Source: Spinellus fusiger
Lineage: Eukaryota > Mucoromycota > Mucoromycetes > Mucorales > Phycomycetaceae
DNA length: 64,000 bases
Direction of reading: 5' to 3'
NCBI GenBank assembly: GCA_025094145.1
Contig: JALLLS010000003.1
Coordinates: forward strand, 434,001-498,000
The translations under genes were made by a program, and so were the position numbers. Below the pieces are notes generated by a model. The model was not told where the DNA came from, did no database searches, and saw only the letters and a program-made list of their open reading frames with translations. Positions 1-11,862 of this stretch are shown here, in pieces (within the stretch, counting starts at the first letter, position 1; the number at the start of each line of letters is the position of its first letter).

Positions 1-174
1 AAACAATAGAATGCTTACAGTGCCTTTACGACAAAAGTCCTCGTCAGCACTTCCATCACTGTGTGTCGTGTTCAGTTCATTGCATAAGTTGATTTCAGTT
101 TTGGTTTCAGTGATTGTAGGAGAAGTCGTTTCATGATGGACAAGAAGATACACACTGGGAATAGCATGAGTCAT
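1..174 (-). CDS. Unrecognised gene, first coding exon only (runs off left edge)
   Basis: On the minus strand an ATG at 174 opens a reading frame of 52 codons that begins MTHAIPSVYLLVHHETTS, is rich in Thr and acidic residues, and reaches a good splice donor (GTAAGC at 18-13), after which the window ends. No domain is recognisable in so short a piece. The clean frame ending at a consensus donor is the only support. The gene would be transcribed away from the window, and its promoter would lie between 175 and 970, downstream of the HSF gene's stop. It could also be a chance frame. Confidence 0.35.
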   Translation of the reverse strand, partial: MTHAIPSVYLLVHHETTSPTITETKTEINLCNELNTTHSDGSADEDFCRKGTVSILLF

Positions 175-970
175 GTTTTCCTTTCTCCTTTCTTCATGAC
201 TCTAAGAAAAGACTATTACTTGTTTAGCTTTGACAAATCTAGCTCCCAAGCAGCTATGGGAGTTGGTCTGTAGCCTTTGTTGCAGTAGTCTTGGGTGGTA
301 GAAACGAGGGAGACAGCCCAACATATCAACACTATGAGATGTAGGCTCAGATATCGCTTCATTAGCTTGGAAAAGAATTGTATTGGGCTACACACAAGAA
401 TAGAATTGGCTTTGGAGTATTCAATGTGACGTATGCCTGGCTATTCATGACTAAGAGAGAGAGAGAGAGAATGAGGGGAAGGAGTCGTTAAGGAAAACAG
501 GACTCTATTCGAAAGACATGTAGAATTGCATTTTATTATAGTAGAAAAGTGTAGCAAGACATTCAGTCTTTGTTTACATTTCTAGCATCAAGTAACCGTC
601 CTAATGTCAGTGTAGTGGGGAGAAATGGATTGGAAAAGAAAGAAAGTTCACTACAATAGAGTCATGTTCATCTTGGAGACTTGGAGAGATGCAAAAATAG
701 CTGATGTTTTCCTTTTTCTTTTTTTTCTTCTTTTTTTCTTCTTTTTTCTTCTTCATTTTATAAAGAAATGAAGGTGTGCTATCTACACATCTACCCATCT
801 ATCGACATGCATATACACATATACACATTAATCAGAAAAAGACGTGGGTGCTTATGGATACTGTGTTTGTGGTTCATTCATAGTCACAGATCCCTCTTGG
901 TCCTGAACATTGGGTGGTGTCAGTTCTGATGCGGGTTGGCCTATAGACACATAAAACATCAATGACAGAC
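175..970. other. Intergenic region, no gene seen
   Basis: About 800 bp between the edge gene and the HSF stop codon. It holds a GA run near 455-470, a long T/C-rich tract at 710-752 and no supportable reading frame; the 63-codon frame through the T/C tract is low-complexity Lys/Glu and is not credible. A 17-bp string at 418-434 with a TGACGTA core recurs exactly at 4858-4874. Confidence 0.6.
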
Positions 971-2800
971 CTATGCATTATATTCTATAGTCATACTAGA
1001 CTTACTATAATCATTTAAGAAATCATCCATATTCACATAATCCATTTCTGTTTCTTGGGAGAATCGACTTGAATCAATGCCAAGATGACTTGCTAGTGCA
1101 TCAATACTGCTTCCGAGAGCATCCATGTCATTTTGAATTGTATCTACTGTCTCTCTGATATCATTCGATGCATCTTCTATATGAAAGGGAGTGTTGTATC
1201 CTGCCAACAATGAATTCACAGGCAATATATGATGGATTTCTGATAAAGAAGGAGAGGAAGAATGACTGGTATTGGTATTGGTATAGAGTGAAGGTTTGGC
1301 ATTTGTTTCTATTGATGGTGAGACAGGTGCTGATACTGATATTGGTATTTCTGGTGAGGGGATTGTTGTTGCTGCTGCTGCTGCTTCAGCTATACTGTTG
1401 TAATTGGAATTAGGAGTTAGACTGCTATTAGAGAAAGCACTACTGGTGAGTTGGTTGAATAATGTGGGGTTGATTTGTGCCAGATTAAATAGACTCTGAA
1501 GTCCCTGGAGTTGTTGAGCATTGAACAGTGTGGAAAAGTCAACAGAAGACTGTAGTGGGAGATTTCCTGTATAAAATAGACAACGCAGTTGATAAACAAG
1601 GCACGATCAACACATCAAAACAACCTACCCTGTGTAGATAACTGCTGTTTTGTTTGGTCATTGAGTGCTATTGCCTCTGCAAGATCTGCAACCAATGATT
1701 CTGAGGGTCGTGTTAGAGTAGAGAGACCATCAGACCGTGTTTTTGGGGAAGCACTCGACCGTGCCTGTGAGGAAGCACTCGACCGTGTTTGTTCTGTCTC
1801 TCCCCGTTCCTCCAAGGTGTATCCAGTACTCTTTTGTTTTGGAGAAGAACACCTAACTTTGGCGGGTGATGGCTCTTGTCCATCTCTCTTGCTGTCATCT
1901 GTTGACGTATTGGCAATCAGGTAGCGTCTCTTTCGTGGAATAGTTGGACGCTCCTTCTCATTGGAAAATACAGAAGCAAGAAATCGTAGTATTTTATCAA
2001 TCGTCTCTTGGTGTCTCTGGTGTCTTTCGCGTGCTACTATGTTCTCACGCCAGAGTACTTGGTTATCGCTTTGGATGGTCTTCAAGTGAGAACTAATGCT
2101 CATTTGGTGTTTCTTTATTGTTGATATCTCATCCAAGACATGGCTTAAATCATAGTGGCCGTGTTCCTTTTCATCTGCATCACGACCTTTCTTTCGTGTG
2201 ACAAGAAGTAATAGATCGGGTTGGTTTCTTTGGAAATGTGGATTGCTGAATTCCCATTGCTCTGCCTTTCCATCTGTCTGCAATACACCCTGTTGCAGAT
2301 GGGGTACTTTATGAAAGCCATACATGTTAAGCTGTCGTACAAAAGACGAGAAGTTACTGTGCTTGAAGAATCGAGGCAGCACTTTTTTTGCTAAATCCTC
2401 GTGTCTCGCTACAATAAAAGAGGATCCATCTGCAGCCCACCGTATCAATTCGTCTGAGGCTGGGTCTTCTACCATACTAATAAGAACTATGGCATTAGTT
2501 CCACCCTGCAAAGTAAGAGGACATTTGGTGAATAAAAGGGTCTTACTTGTACAATTTATTGAGAAAAGCAGGTACATTTTGCATTTTAGCTTTTTGGATC
2601 TGATGAGGGTTTATCATTGCTGTGGATGTAGAGACTGTTGCATTTTCAGGAACTCCTGTGTGTCCTAGTAGTGTGTTTTGATAGGACTGGGAAGTGATAG
2701 GTGCATTAGCAGTTCCTGTACTTGGGATGTTGGCAGTACTCGACAGAACATCGAGAAATGCACTTGGAAGAGGTGTGTGGGTGGTAGGAGGTTGGTTCAT
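971..2800 (-). CDS. Heat-shock-factor-type transcription factor
   Basis: Nuclear DNA-binding regulator of stress genes. Three exons (2800-2547, 2476-1629, 1566-971) with GT-AG introns of 70 and 62 nt give about 565 residues. Joining exons 1 and 2 restores the conserved VPAFLNKLYNMVEDP start of the HSF DNA-binding domain (about residues 80-190). It continues through DELIRW, HSNFSSFVRQLNMYGFHKV and WEFSNPHF, the recognition-helix region and the end of the winged-helix fold. A heptad-rich segment after LSHVLDEISTIKKHQ fits the HR-A/B trimerisation coiled coil. The C-terminal half is Ser/Thr/Asn-rich with an acidic tail (MDYVNMDDFLNDY), a plausible activation domain. The start was taken at MNQPP (2800); an upstream in-frame ATG at 2839 adds only a hydrophobic stretch. 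The domain identifies the family; the exact paralog (Hsf1-like or other) is not decided. Confidence 0.9.
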
Positions 2801-3584
2801 TGGACAGTTGTAGAGTGAAAAAAAACAGTCAATGAGCACTTTTTGTTTGGTATCAATAGAGAAAGGTAACTTGTTTATTTGAAATAAGAAAAAGAAAAAT
2901 AGTAGACTGTTACCAACAAATCAGTGTAGACTTCAAGATCAGTCCTATTGCTTGGATTGGGGAAGTGGCTTACAGATGGTGGTGGCTGGTCTTTTATTTT
3001 TATTTTTATTTTTATTCATCGATAAACGTGAGTGATCTCTTGTGTTAACCTGTTCTAATCTATTCATATAGAACAATACACATTATTAGTGTTGGTGTTG
3101 GTGTTGGTGATGGTGATATTATTATTGGTATTAGTCTTGTTACTGGTATTAGTCTTGCTATTGGTATTAGTCTTGTTATTATTCATGATTAAACACACTC
3201 TATTCTATTGCCACGACAGACTGTAATAAGTAGACTCTATTGATTTCGCTTTATGCCTGAATAATCACAGGTCTTTATACACTTCTCTATTGAATCATGC
3301 TTGTGAAGAATTATATAGACACATTTTTATGGATAGACAAGTGGACAGATAAACATAAATCAGTGAAATAGTTATCCTTTAGATTATAACTATAGATGAC
3401 ATACAATTAGCTAGATCTCTTGAATCAATATATACTCTTCCTATTTTCCTTTTTATTTGTCTGTAATAAAGACTCCTTTATACCACCCTATGGACTTTAT
3501 GGGCTAAAAGAGTTCTCTTTAACTTCCCCACTGAGTTTGTTTATCAAAGAAGCTGTAGGTTTCTGTGATTCAACAAGGGTTTGT
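2801..3584. other. Intergenic, with a GT-rich simple repeat
   Basis: Probable HSF promoter and spacer DNA. A degenerate tandem repeat based on TTGGTATTAGTC lies at about 3088-3180. No reading frame here resembles a gene. Confidence 0.6.
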
Positions 3585-4772
3585 TACACACCAGGAAATC
3601 TTTAGGATATAAAAAGAAATATCTTGAGAATAAAATCACACTATTTCTTTGGCTGGCTAATGTGTTTGAAAAGAACCTTTTCACTATCTGTCTGTTTTAA
3701 CATTGACTATTGACTGTCCAATTAAACACTATAAATTTGGATAAAAGGAAGAAGTAAAGCTGACATTACAACTCAATCACTACATTTAATGTTTAACATG
3801 TGTTATCCTTAGGCCCACAGTATTTGCAGTATACCACTGCTTGAGAAAGATTTATTACAGAACCTATAAAGTTAACTCTAGTGATTATTGTCCATAAAAT
3901 AGAACCAAGAACACTTATATTGAGATCTGTATAGTCATTCATTGAATCCATATTCATAATCATCTCAATTATCTCATTGTAACTGGTATTAACAGTGGTG
4001 CTTAGTGATTACAAAGTATTGTTTCTAATACTGGACTTTAAGCTCAAGGCAAATAGAGTGTGAATTGTATGACTTGTGAGTTTTATGAGTGGAGACTAGT
4101 GTATACATCACCAGAATAGAGAAAGAAAGATTATTATTTGTTTTGATATTCCCCTCTTTTTGTTATTTCCCACACTGCACATACAACTTGACACCCAAGT
4201 ACTCGTCAAGATGAACATAAATAAGCAAGGTAATGTGCCATTATTAACAAAGAGAAACAATAGAAGGAAGTGATAGATACTATCAAGGACTATTCTAGTG
4301 ATAAAAAGGTAAGCAGTGTCTTCATCTTGGCTTGAGCTCAATGTATTCCACAAAACACTCAATGTATTATTATTAGGCAAGTAGAGACTCCTTTCAAGTC
4401 AGTCCCAGGTGGTCTTCTACAAGGTCAATAATGTCTAGGGTATACTCCTGAGCATAAATATCTATCTCCCAAGCATAAAACACAAGGCCTTTAGGTTGTG
4501 GGTTCTATTGCTATGAAGGGAATGCACTTGGGCAGTAGCTATAGTCATAATATAGTATTATCTATACTATTACAATAAACAACTTTATTCATAAACAATA
4601 TATTTTACTGATAATATAATTTGATATTGAGGTATCCACAAAAGGCAATATTATATTGGATATTCATTAACCTTTTATTTTAAACACCGGGCTATAAAAG
4701 GGATCTTTTTATTGTGACGTAAAAGGGAAAATATATCACCGCTTAAAGACCAGAAAAATCTTTGGGTGTGTA
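3585..4772. mobile_element. E1: TA-flanked TIR element, non-coding copy
   Basis: The element begins TACACACCAGGAAATC and ends in the inverse GGGTGTGTA. The left (B) end shares about 90 bp with the inverse of the right end of E2 and resembles the right end of the 60.9-kb copy (GGATATAAAAAGAAAT block). The right (A) end carries, inverted, the TTTAAGCGGT-type block shared with 10273, 26031 and 60900. The interior matches E2 in reverse over most of its length, including a 90-codon frame identical in both copies. That frame has no recognisable domain and is probably not a gene. The TA at both edges suggests a TA target, as in Tc1/mariner-like families. No transposase is visible, so this looks like a non-autonomous copy about 1.19 kb long. 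Confidence 0.7.
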
Positions 4773-5424
4773 ATCAAACAGCCTTCAATTGATTATTGTC
4801 GGGATATCAATAGAGACACTCGCATCATTCTTACACCTGTTCTATCAAGCTTAAATATATTCAATGTGACGTATATTTAGGCTTTGTCCAAGTGAGTGAG
4901 TAGACCACAGTCTTAAACATGGAATCTTTTTTCTAGATAGAGGGAGAGTGGATCTCCTTTATCAACAACCCTTGTCTACTTCCTTAATTTTTAAAGAGGG
5001 GTGAGCTTACCATAATACAGATTCTGTGGTATCACCTGCTCACATTATGCAAACTATTTCAGCATCACAATTTTATGTTACTGTTAAATACCTGTATTTA
5101 GAGCAGTACAACATATCTTAATATCAATGTACTGATTAAGTACAGCACAAAAGAGAATTAAGCATGTGCAAGGAGGAAAACAAAAGTAAAAGGCTATCCA
5201 AGGGTAGTCTTGAATCCAACCAAGTCTAGTCCTTCATAGAAATTGATTCTTCGGCCCAATGCATATCAAATCGACTGTCCTGTCTAATTTATTATTGAGT
5301 GTATAACCTCTATCGGACAGAAATACTTTCATGGTGGGCTATGAATATTGATTTTTATTAAGATAATGTGCCATACTATTATGCTATTACAATGGAAAGA
5401 AAGGGTGTGCACAAAGCATGTCTT
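4773..5424. other. Intergenic, no gene seen
   Basis: About 650 bp of A+T-rich DNA between E1 and the dehydrogenase stop codon. It includes a second copy of the 17-bp string with a TGACGTA core at 4858-4874. Confidence 0.5.
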
Positions 5425-6735
5425 TTATAGACCTGTACCAGTATAGCCAGGGACTTTCTCTTTCAAAAGTTCATCTGTGTAATTCCATAGATTAAGTGCA
5501 GCACTACCTGAAGCACCACGACTTAGAACTGTTCCCTCTTTTGCAGTGGGCACCTTTAAACCAAGTCAAACAAGTCAATATTTGTGACATGCGCCATTCA
5601 TCCGTATTTCTACTTACATAGTATTTGCCTCTGATATTTTTACTTTCTACCTCAGGACTAGTTGACAAGTAAAGCTGTGTCAATGAACCATCCTCAGTTG
5701 AAATAGAACCCCAAGAGAAGATATAGTTTAACAATCCTCCAAGATGGAAAACATGGCGATAAAGGTCGCTGTTAACAATACCAGGGTGGTTGCAGTTGAC
5801 ATAAACATTCTATAAAAAGAAGGAAAAACAAAAACAAACCATTATTGAGTCATATGGCCAACCCTATTCATCTACTCGCTTTACCTCTACTCCCTTAGCC
5901 TCTAAGCGTTTGGCAAGCTCCCTTGTAAATAAAATATTGGCCAACTAATAGTATATGCAATGTAAGAATTCATAGTATCTTCAATGCAAATACTTACTTT
6001 TGATTTTGAGTACTGTAATGTTTTGTTGTAATACTTTTTATCATTGATAGTCGAAAGATTGATCTCTGACTGTGTCATTGAATGACCCATAGAACTGATA
6101 TTAACAATACGACTGGATGTAGACTTTTCCAGCAATGGCAAAAGCAACATAGTAAGATAAAATGGTGCAACATGATTTGTGGCAAATTGCGATTCAATGC
6201 CTTTATAAAAGTGAGTGATAAATGTTGAATTCTAGACACTTACCATCCTCAGATAAACTAAAGGGACACATCATAATACCGGCATTGTTGATAAGAATGT
6301 CAAGACGGCCGTGTCTTGCCTTGAATGTAGTTGCGAATGTTTTGGTAGATTGCAGTGATAGAAGATCGAGTGGCATGAATTCAACCTTTGTGTTGCCTGT
6401 CTCCTCAATGATTTTTGCAATAGCAGCCTCCGTCTTCTCTTTGTTGCGGCATGCCATGACACTAGAGTAGTGTTTTCACTTGTCAGTATAGTCCAATGCA
6501 AATAGTATTGATACGAATGAACAAGAGTGGACTTACACATGGCATCCTTTACGTGCCATCTCTCTTGTACAAACAAGCCCTATCTATAGAATGGTATTGA
6601 TGTTTAGAGAATGAATAGTGTCATGCTTTCTAGTAGAAAAGAGAGACTTACACCAGTATTGGATCCAGTGATGATTGCAACCTTTCCTCCCAACTGAGGT
6701 ATCATTTCAAAGTTAAATGCTTTTTGAAAGAACAT
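5425..6735 (-). CDS. Short-chain dehydrogenase/reductase (retinol-dehydrogenase-like)
   Basis: NAD(P)-dependent oxidoreductase of the classical SDR superfamily. The start at 6735 gives MFFQKAFNFEMIPQLGG, then the Rossmann glycine motif GSNTGIG. Later exons supply MACRNKEKTEAAI, the NNAG motif (LDILINNAGIM), VNISS with the catalytic Ser region, and the active-site YSKSK. The C-terminal exons carry NCNHPGIVNSDLYRH and end GYTGTGL. About six short introns interrupt the gene. The order matches the retinol-dehydrogenase/WWOX-like branch, whose fungal members act on varied alcohols and ketones; the true substrate cannot be read from sequence. It stands alone between transposon remnants E1 and E2 and looks intact. 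Confidence 0.85.
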
Positions 6736-7132
6736 GGTAGTATATCAGATGTAGAGTGGAGTTAATTGTCTTGGGTATGGATATAAGAGTGATAGTTTTT
6801 ATATAAGAATTAGAAAAAAATATGGGTTCTTATTTATACTATGAGAAAGAAATGAACAAATTATGATTTGAAGATTAAGTATAAAATTAATTAACGATTT
6901 AGTATATTTCAAATTCAGACCTGTCTATGTAATAAGGAAAAACCCTGCATTATTGGTTCCGCTTTCTATAACAATTTTCTCTCGAATATATACCTCGTCG
7001 AACGGCATGGGCCTCTTCCTAAAGACCCCCGAAATGATTGAGAAAAAAAAACATCATTTCTTCAAGGCCCGCTTTGATCTGTATAAACTGAAAAAAGACC
7101 GTCATGGCTAATATATTTCATTGGCTATTTCC
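6736..7132. other. Promoter region of the dehydrogenase, otherwise empty
   Basis: About 400 bp of A+T-rich sequence upstream of the start at 6735. No reading frame or RNA gene was recognised. Confidence 0.45.
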
Positions 7133-7423
7133 AAACGATTTGTGCATACTGGAATTATTTATTTTGCACGTTTAATTTTCAGGTTTACATATACTATGAA
7201 GTAAAAGAGAAGCTTTACAGTCTCACTGTCTTTTTCTAATAGCTTTTGATAGATACTTAGTCCTTGAGCCAAGGATCTAATAAATAGTACTATGAATAAA
7301 AACTGATCCTTAGTAAAAAAAAAAACAGTGAGACTGTAGAAAGCTTCTCTTTTACTTCATAGTATATGTAAACCTGAAAACTAAACGTGCAGAATAAATA
7401 ACTCCAGTATGCACAAATCGTTT
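7133..7423. repeat. Foldback hairpin, arms about 98 bp
   Basis: Positions 7133-7231 are the near-perfect reverse complement of 7324-7423, around a loop of about 92 bp. The arms contain AGTAAAAGAGAAGCTTT and AACGATTTGTGCATAC-type blocks. One 2-nt indel and a few substitutions separate them. The outer ends do not match the TACACACC or Tc1-type termini found elsewhere. It may be a small foldback or MITE-like element, or a transcribed hairpin. Confidence 0.75.
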
Positions 7424-8301
7424 GAAGAAGAAAAAACAATACATGTCCAATTGTATATTTAATCTACTCTACCCATTGTACGTAAGCTGTTGTAGTATAA
7501 TGGAGATACATATTAAATTACATAACACAGCTTCACACCTTTTCTGGAAACACTTTGCACACACACACACGAAGATAACGATTACACAATCTTTTTTTGA
7601 AGGATCTTTGGAAAATCTTTTGATATTCAGATTATAAACCGTTATGAGTAATGTCCGCTGCTCTTGACAGTACTTTGAGGCAAGATGAGGAATAGAAACA
7701 AAATATCCTTGAACGTTAAAACCTTAAGTTCAGGGCAAAATAGTCTCAAACCCTTGATACTCATAGCTATATAAACCATGTTCTTTTCTTATGAATAATT
7801 CATCGAAGTTTGCAAACAGTAACTGTGTACCATTCGTAGAAGCAAAGGCTGTCTAGATATCGTGCAAGTCTGATTTTGTTGACCTAGATACACTTTTCTA
7901 TTATTTTGTTATTTGTTACCGTTGTTCCGTTTCTTTGGTCAGTCCAATCCGTTACAGGCACTATACCCTATTTGGTCGTATCTCTCTTTGGCCAAGAATC
8001 TCTATTGTTCAGTCCGTTCTGAAGGATCACCTACCGTAGTACATCCCCAAACGTACTCTCAAGTGGTAATATACTGTGTCCATAGCAACCTCATTCTGAG
8101 ACCAAGCCTCTTATGATCTTGCATTGCCCAAGATTACACCGTAGACATGTTTAAATAAATAGCCTTTATAAAATCAATGCATAGTTATGCAGTCAGATTT
8201 TTCGAGGTTATGTAATTTCTATTTTTCATGTGTATGATCTTTTTATTTCTTTCTGAAATAGTGTGAAGTGTTTCCGGAAAGAGTGCATCTTAATCTCATT
8301 G
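7424..8301. other. Unassigned A+T-rich DNA
   Basis: No gene was recognised. A 67-codon plus-strand frame at 7913-8116 begins MLPLFRFFGQSNPLQ but has no domain and no splice continuation that I could follow; it may be a relic. Confidence 0.4.
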
Positions 8302-8545
8302 TAAACTCTATTCACCATTATTAGAAATAGAACTATTCTTGGATAATAGAACCCAGCAACCACTAAACTGGGGAATAAATGCCACCAAGTATTAAAGGAT
8401 GATAATGCCATAATACTTGATAGACATGCTCTTGTAGCTAATATCATTAGAAAAAAGAATCAAGACAGAATAAACATAAGATTATCATTCTATGATTTAA
8501 TCCTATATACATTTATTATGAACTTCCAAGACGATAAATTTATAA
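8302..8545. repeat. 244-bp inverted repeat, left arm
   Basis: The reverse complement matches 9880-10123 essentially without mismatch over the parts compared, for example TAATGATATTAGCTAC in the right arm. The inner end is at TTTATAA and the outer end near TAAACTC. The arm contains a 50-codon frame that appears identically from the other copy, but the frame is simply a property of the repeat. Confidence 0.85.
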
Positions 8546-9879
8546 CAAATGCATCCAACGAAGAAATATTCCGATGCCGATATAAATATAATTAGAATCC
8601 TAAAAATTGCTGGATACACTCTTATCAGTCTCGGGGTAACAATTTCAACTGTTCATATTAAATGGTACAATCTTAATATACTGGTAGGGACAGACAGAGA
8701 CTACATTACGAATGTACTCGTAATAATTATGATAATAATTCTGTAAAAGGGAAACGTTCGGATCGGTAGTTGAAGTAGGATTGGATCCATACAATATATG
8801 AGTTTGATTACTCTATTCCAGATAAGCAGAAATTAACTACATTAGTAATATTTCATTTCATAATGCTGTATAACCTATGATTGCCACGATGAGAAAATAA
8901 GAATTATAAAGAATACAATGTATTGTATTGTAGTGTATTGTAGTGTATTGTAGTGTATTGTAGTGAAAGAATTAACAGCGGGAGTCAATTACGTGTTTAC
9001 CATTTTAAATGTATTTGACTCATCTAATAATAATATTTACTCATTAAATCAGTAATATGAATACTAAGATAGATCAACACTTTTCAAAATCACACGTGAA
9101 TTCAAACTGTTCTTTATATTATTCTCTCATCTAAGGATAATATTTTATCAAATAACAAAGTCTAACTGTAATGTTTATTATTTGTTCTCATTAATTGACT
9201 CGACATTTCCTTCTATTAGTTAGTCAGGTCATACGGCATCACTGCTCTTCTTCAAGATATAGATGACGCTATTTTAGCTCAGAATTTCTACAAGAGATAT
9301 ATAAAACTAGATAATAGACCACTGCTGCCTACGATTTAGTCTTAATATTCCAGAGCCTGTTGTGATTTCACCTTAATATTTTTTCCCAGTGAGCACAAAC
9401 TTACTCACAGGATAGATGAATGGATTAATTTGAATCTCAACTCCTTGAGAAACTTATCCAAAGTTGATAAAGTTAAGTCATTACTGTCTTGATAGATATC
9501 ATCTTTGGTTTATACAAATTATGTGATCTTTTTGATCAACTTATGGATATTTTTCACTCTATGATTTTACTGTAAAGACAATTACTTAGAAAGACTTCAC
9601 TAATGAAAGATATAAATACATTAGAAGTTAAATGAATTTCTGATTATCCTTATATCTACATCATTTCAAATACCTATAGATCAGTTTTTTTAAAATTCAA
9701 ATAAAATTATTATACCTAAGACATATTATAATTATAATTATTATTGATTGGTTTTATTCATAGACAGTATTTTATTGGGGATAAGAACTATGGATAAGAA
9801 CTAAAATAAACTATATATTATAATTAAAATATGCTTTTAGTTAAGTATTTGTTTCTTTCTTATATTTTCTTCTATACAG
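8546..9879. other. 1.3-kb loop between the 244-bp inverted repeats
   Basis: Very A+T-rich, with a short tandem TGTAT/TGTAG array at about 8918-8965 and no convincing gene. The longest frame, 8549-8746, is 65 codons with no recognisable domain. With its flanking arms the segment could be one transposable unit of about 1.8 kb whose coding part has decayed. Confidence 0.4.
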
Positions 9880-10123
9880 TTATAAATTTATCGTCTTGGA
9901 AGTTCATAATAAATGTATATAGGATTAAATCATAGAATGATAATCTTATGTTTATTCTGTCTTGATTCTTTTTTCTAATGATATTAGCTACAAGAGCATG
10001 TCTATCAAGTATTATGGCATTATCATCCTTTAATACTTGGTGGCATTTATTCCCCAGTTTAGTGGTTGCTGGGTTCTATTATCCAAGAATAGTTCTATTT
10101 CTAATAATGGTGAATAGAGTTTA
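9880..10123. repeat. 244-bp inverted repeat, right arm
   Basis: Inverse partner of 8302-8545. It stops about 150 bp before the left end of E2. Confidence 0.85.
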
Positions 10124-10272
10124 TAACAATATGAGGACTACTTTATTTTATAGCATAGCTTCCTTCCGAAAAGAGAATCTGATAATATTTACTATATTCA
10201 AGCTCCAAGAAAAAGATATCAGATTTCCTTCAAGACACAGATGTAATATCCTGAGTTTAACCTGTCTAACAC

Positions 10273-11527
10273 TACACACCAGGAGATTTCTTTAGATTTT
10301 AAGAGGTAACACGATCATTCCTTCACGTCTGGTAAATGATTTCTTTTTATAGAACAATATTCAAAATCAAAGGTTAATGAATATCCAATATAATATTGCC
10401 TTTTGTGGATACCTCAATATCAAATTATATTATCAGTAAAATATATTGTTTATGAATAAAGTTGTTTATTGTAATAGTATAGATAATACTATATTATGAC
10501 TATAGCTACTGCCCAAGTGCATTCCCTTCATAGCAATAGAACCCACAACCTAAAGGCCTTGTGTTTTATGCTTGGGAGATAGATATTTATGCTCAGGAGT
10601 ATACCCTAGACATTATTGACCTTGTAGAAGACCACCTGGGACTGACTTGAAAGGAGTCTCTACTTGCCTAATAATAATACATTGAGTGTTTTGTGGAATA
10701 CATTGAGCTCAAGCCAAGATGAAGACACTGCTTACCTTTTTATCACTAGAATAGTCCTTGATAGTATCTATCACTTCCTTCTATTGTTTCTCTTTGTTAA
10801 TAATGGCACATTACCTTGCTTATTTATGTTCATCTTGACGAGTACTTGGGTGTCAAGTTGTATGTGCAGTGTGGGAAATAACAAAAAGAGGGGAATATCA
10901 AAACAAATAATAATCTTTCTTTCTCTATTCTGGTGATGTATACACTAGTCTCCACTCATAAAACTCACACCTCAGAATTTACAAGTCAAACTCACAAGTC
11001 AAACAATTAACACTCTATTTGCCTTGGACCTAAAAGACAGTATTAGAAACAATACTTTGTAATCACTAAGCACCACTGTTAATACCAGTTACAATGAGAT
11101 AATTGAGATGATTATGAATATGGATTCAATGAATGACTATACAGATCTCAATATAAGTGTTCTTGGTTCTATTTTATGGACAATAATCACTAGAGTTAAC
11201 TTTATAGGTTCTGTAATAAATCTTTCTCAAGCAGTGGTATACTGCAAATACTGTTGGCTCAAGGATAACACATTATGTTAAGAGAAGAATATCAGTGACT
11301 GAGTTGTAATTTCGGGGTGACTCTTGTACTATCTCTTATCTTTACAGTCAATTCTATACTTTTTTATTTCAAAGTCAATCGTCATTGCTAAAATAGGCAA
11401 TCAGAGTTTGAAATTGTTTATTTACACAACAAAAAAATCTTTTCAAGCACATTAGCCAATCATAATAATACTGCGATTTTATTCTCAGGATATTTCTTTT
11501 TATATCCCAAAAATCTCCTGGTGTGTA
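10273..11527. mobile_element. E2: TA-flanked TIR element, opposite orientation to E1
   Basis: It begins TACACACCAGGAGATTTC and ends in the inverse CTCCTGGTGTGTA. The left (A) end carries the block that in other copies reads TTTAAGCGGTAATA (here slightly changed). It shares TTAATGAATATCCAATATAA with E1. The right (B) end carries GGATATAAAAAGAAATATCC in inverse. The interior is the reverse complement of E1 with scattered substitutions and indels. No transposase is visible. E1 and E2 flank 5.5 kb that includes the dehydrogenase gene, with their A ends facing inward. Confidence 0.75.
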
Positions 11528-11862
11528 TTGATAGATAAAAAAGCAGTCCCTGGGTAAATGAGCAAAAAAAAAAAGCATAAATTGCTGGATATTTCTGCAT
11601 CTCTTTTTCTCTTACATTCATGTTGTGGGGGCGTATAGGCAGTCAAAGTCTTAGATTTAAACCTTGGACTCTGAAGACGGCTTTGCCCTTAGATCAACAT
11701 AAGAAAAATTTTTCGCACCATTGTATCTGCTCAGTGTGCAGCTAATCTATCTGTCATCAAGCTCGAATATTGTGCAAATGTTTTAGTTTTACTAAATAAT
11801 AACAACAATAATAATAATAATAATAAAATAATGAAAATAAATAATGAATATGAAAAATACTT
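11528..11862. other. Intergenic with an AAT microsatellite
   Basis: It has an (AAT)n run at about 11797-11826 just before the Tc1 element. No gene was seen. Confidence 0.5.

Noticed and set aside
607..798. Lys/Glu-rich 63-codon frame
   Set aside because: Produced by a T/C simple-sequence tract.
10664..10936. 90-codon frame identical in E1 and E2
   Set aside because: The identity follows from the repeat itself; composition is hydrophobic and A+T-driven, no domain, and the homologous stretch in the giant arms does not keep the frame.
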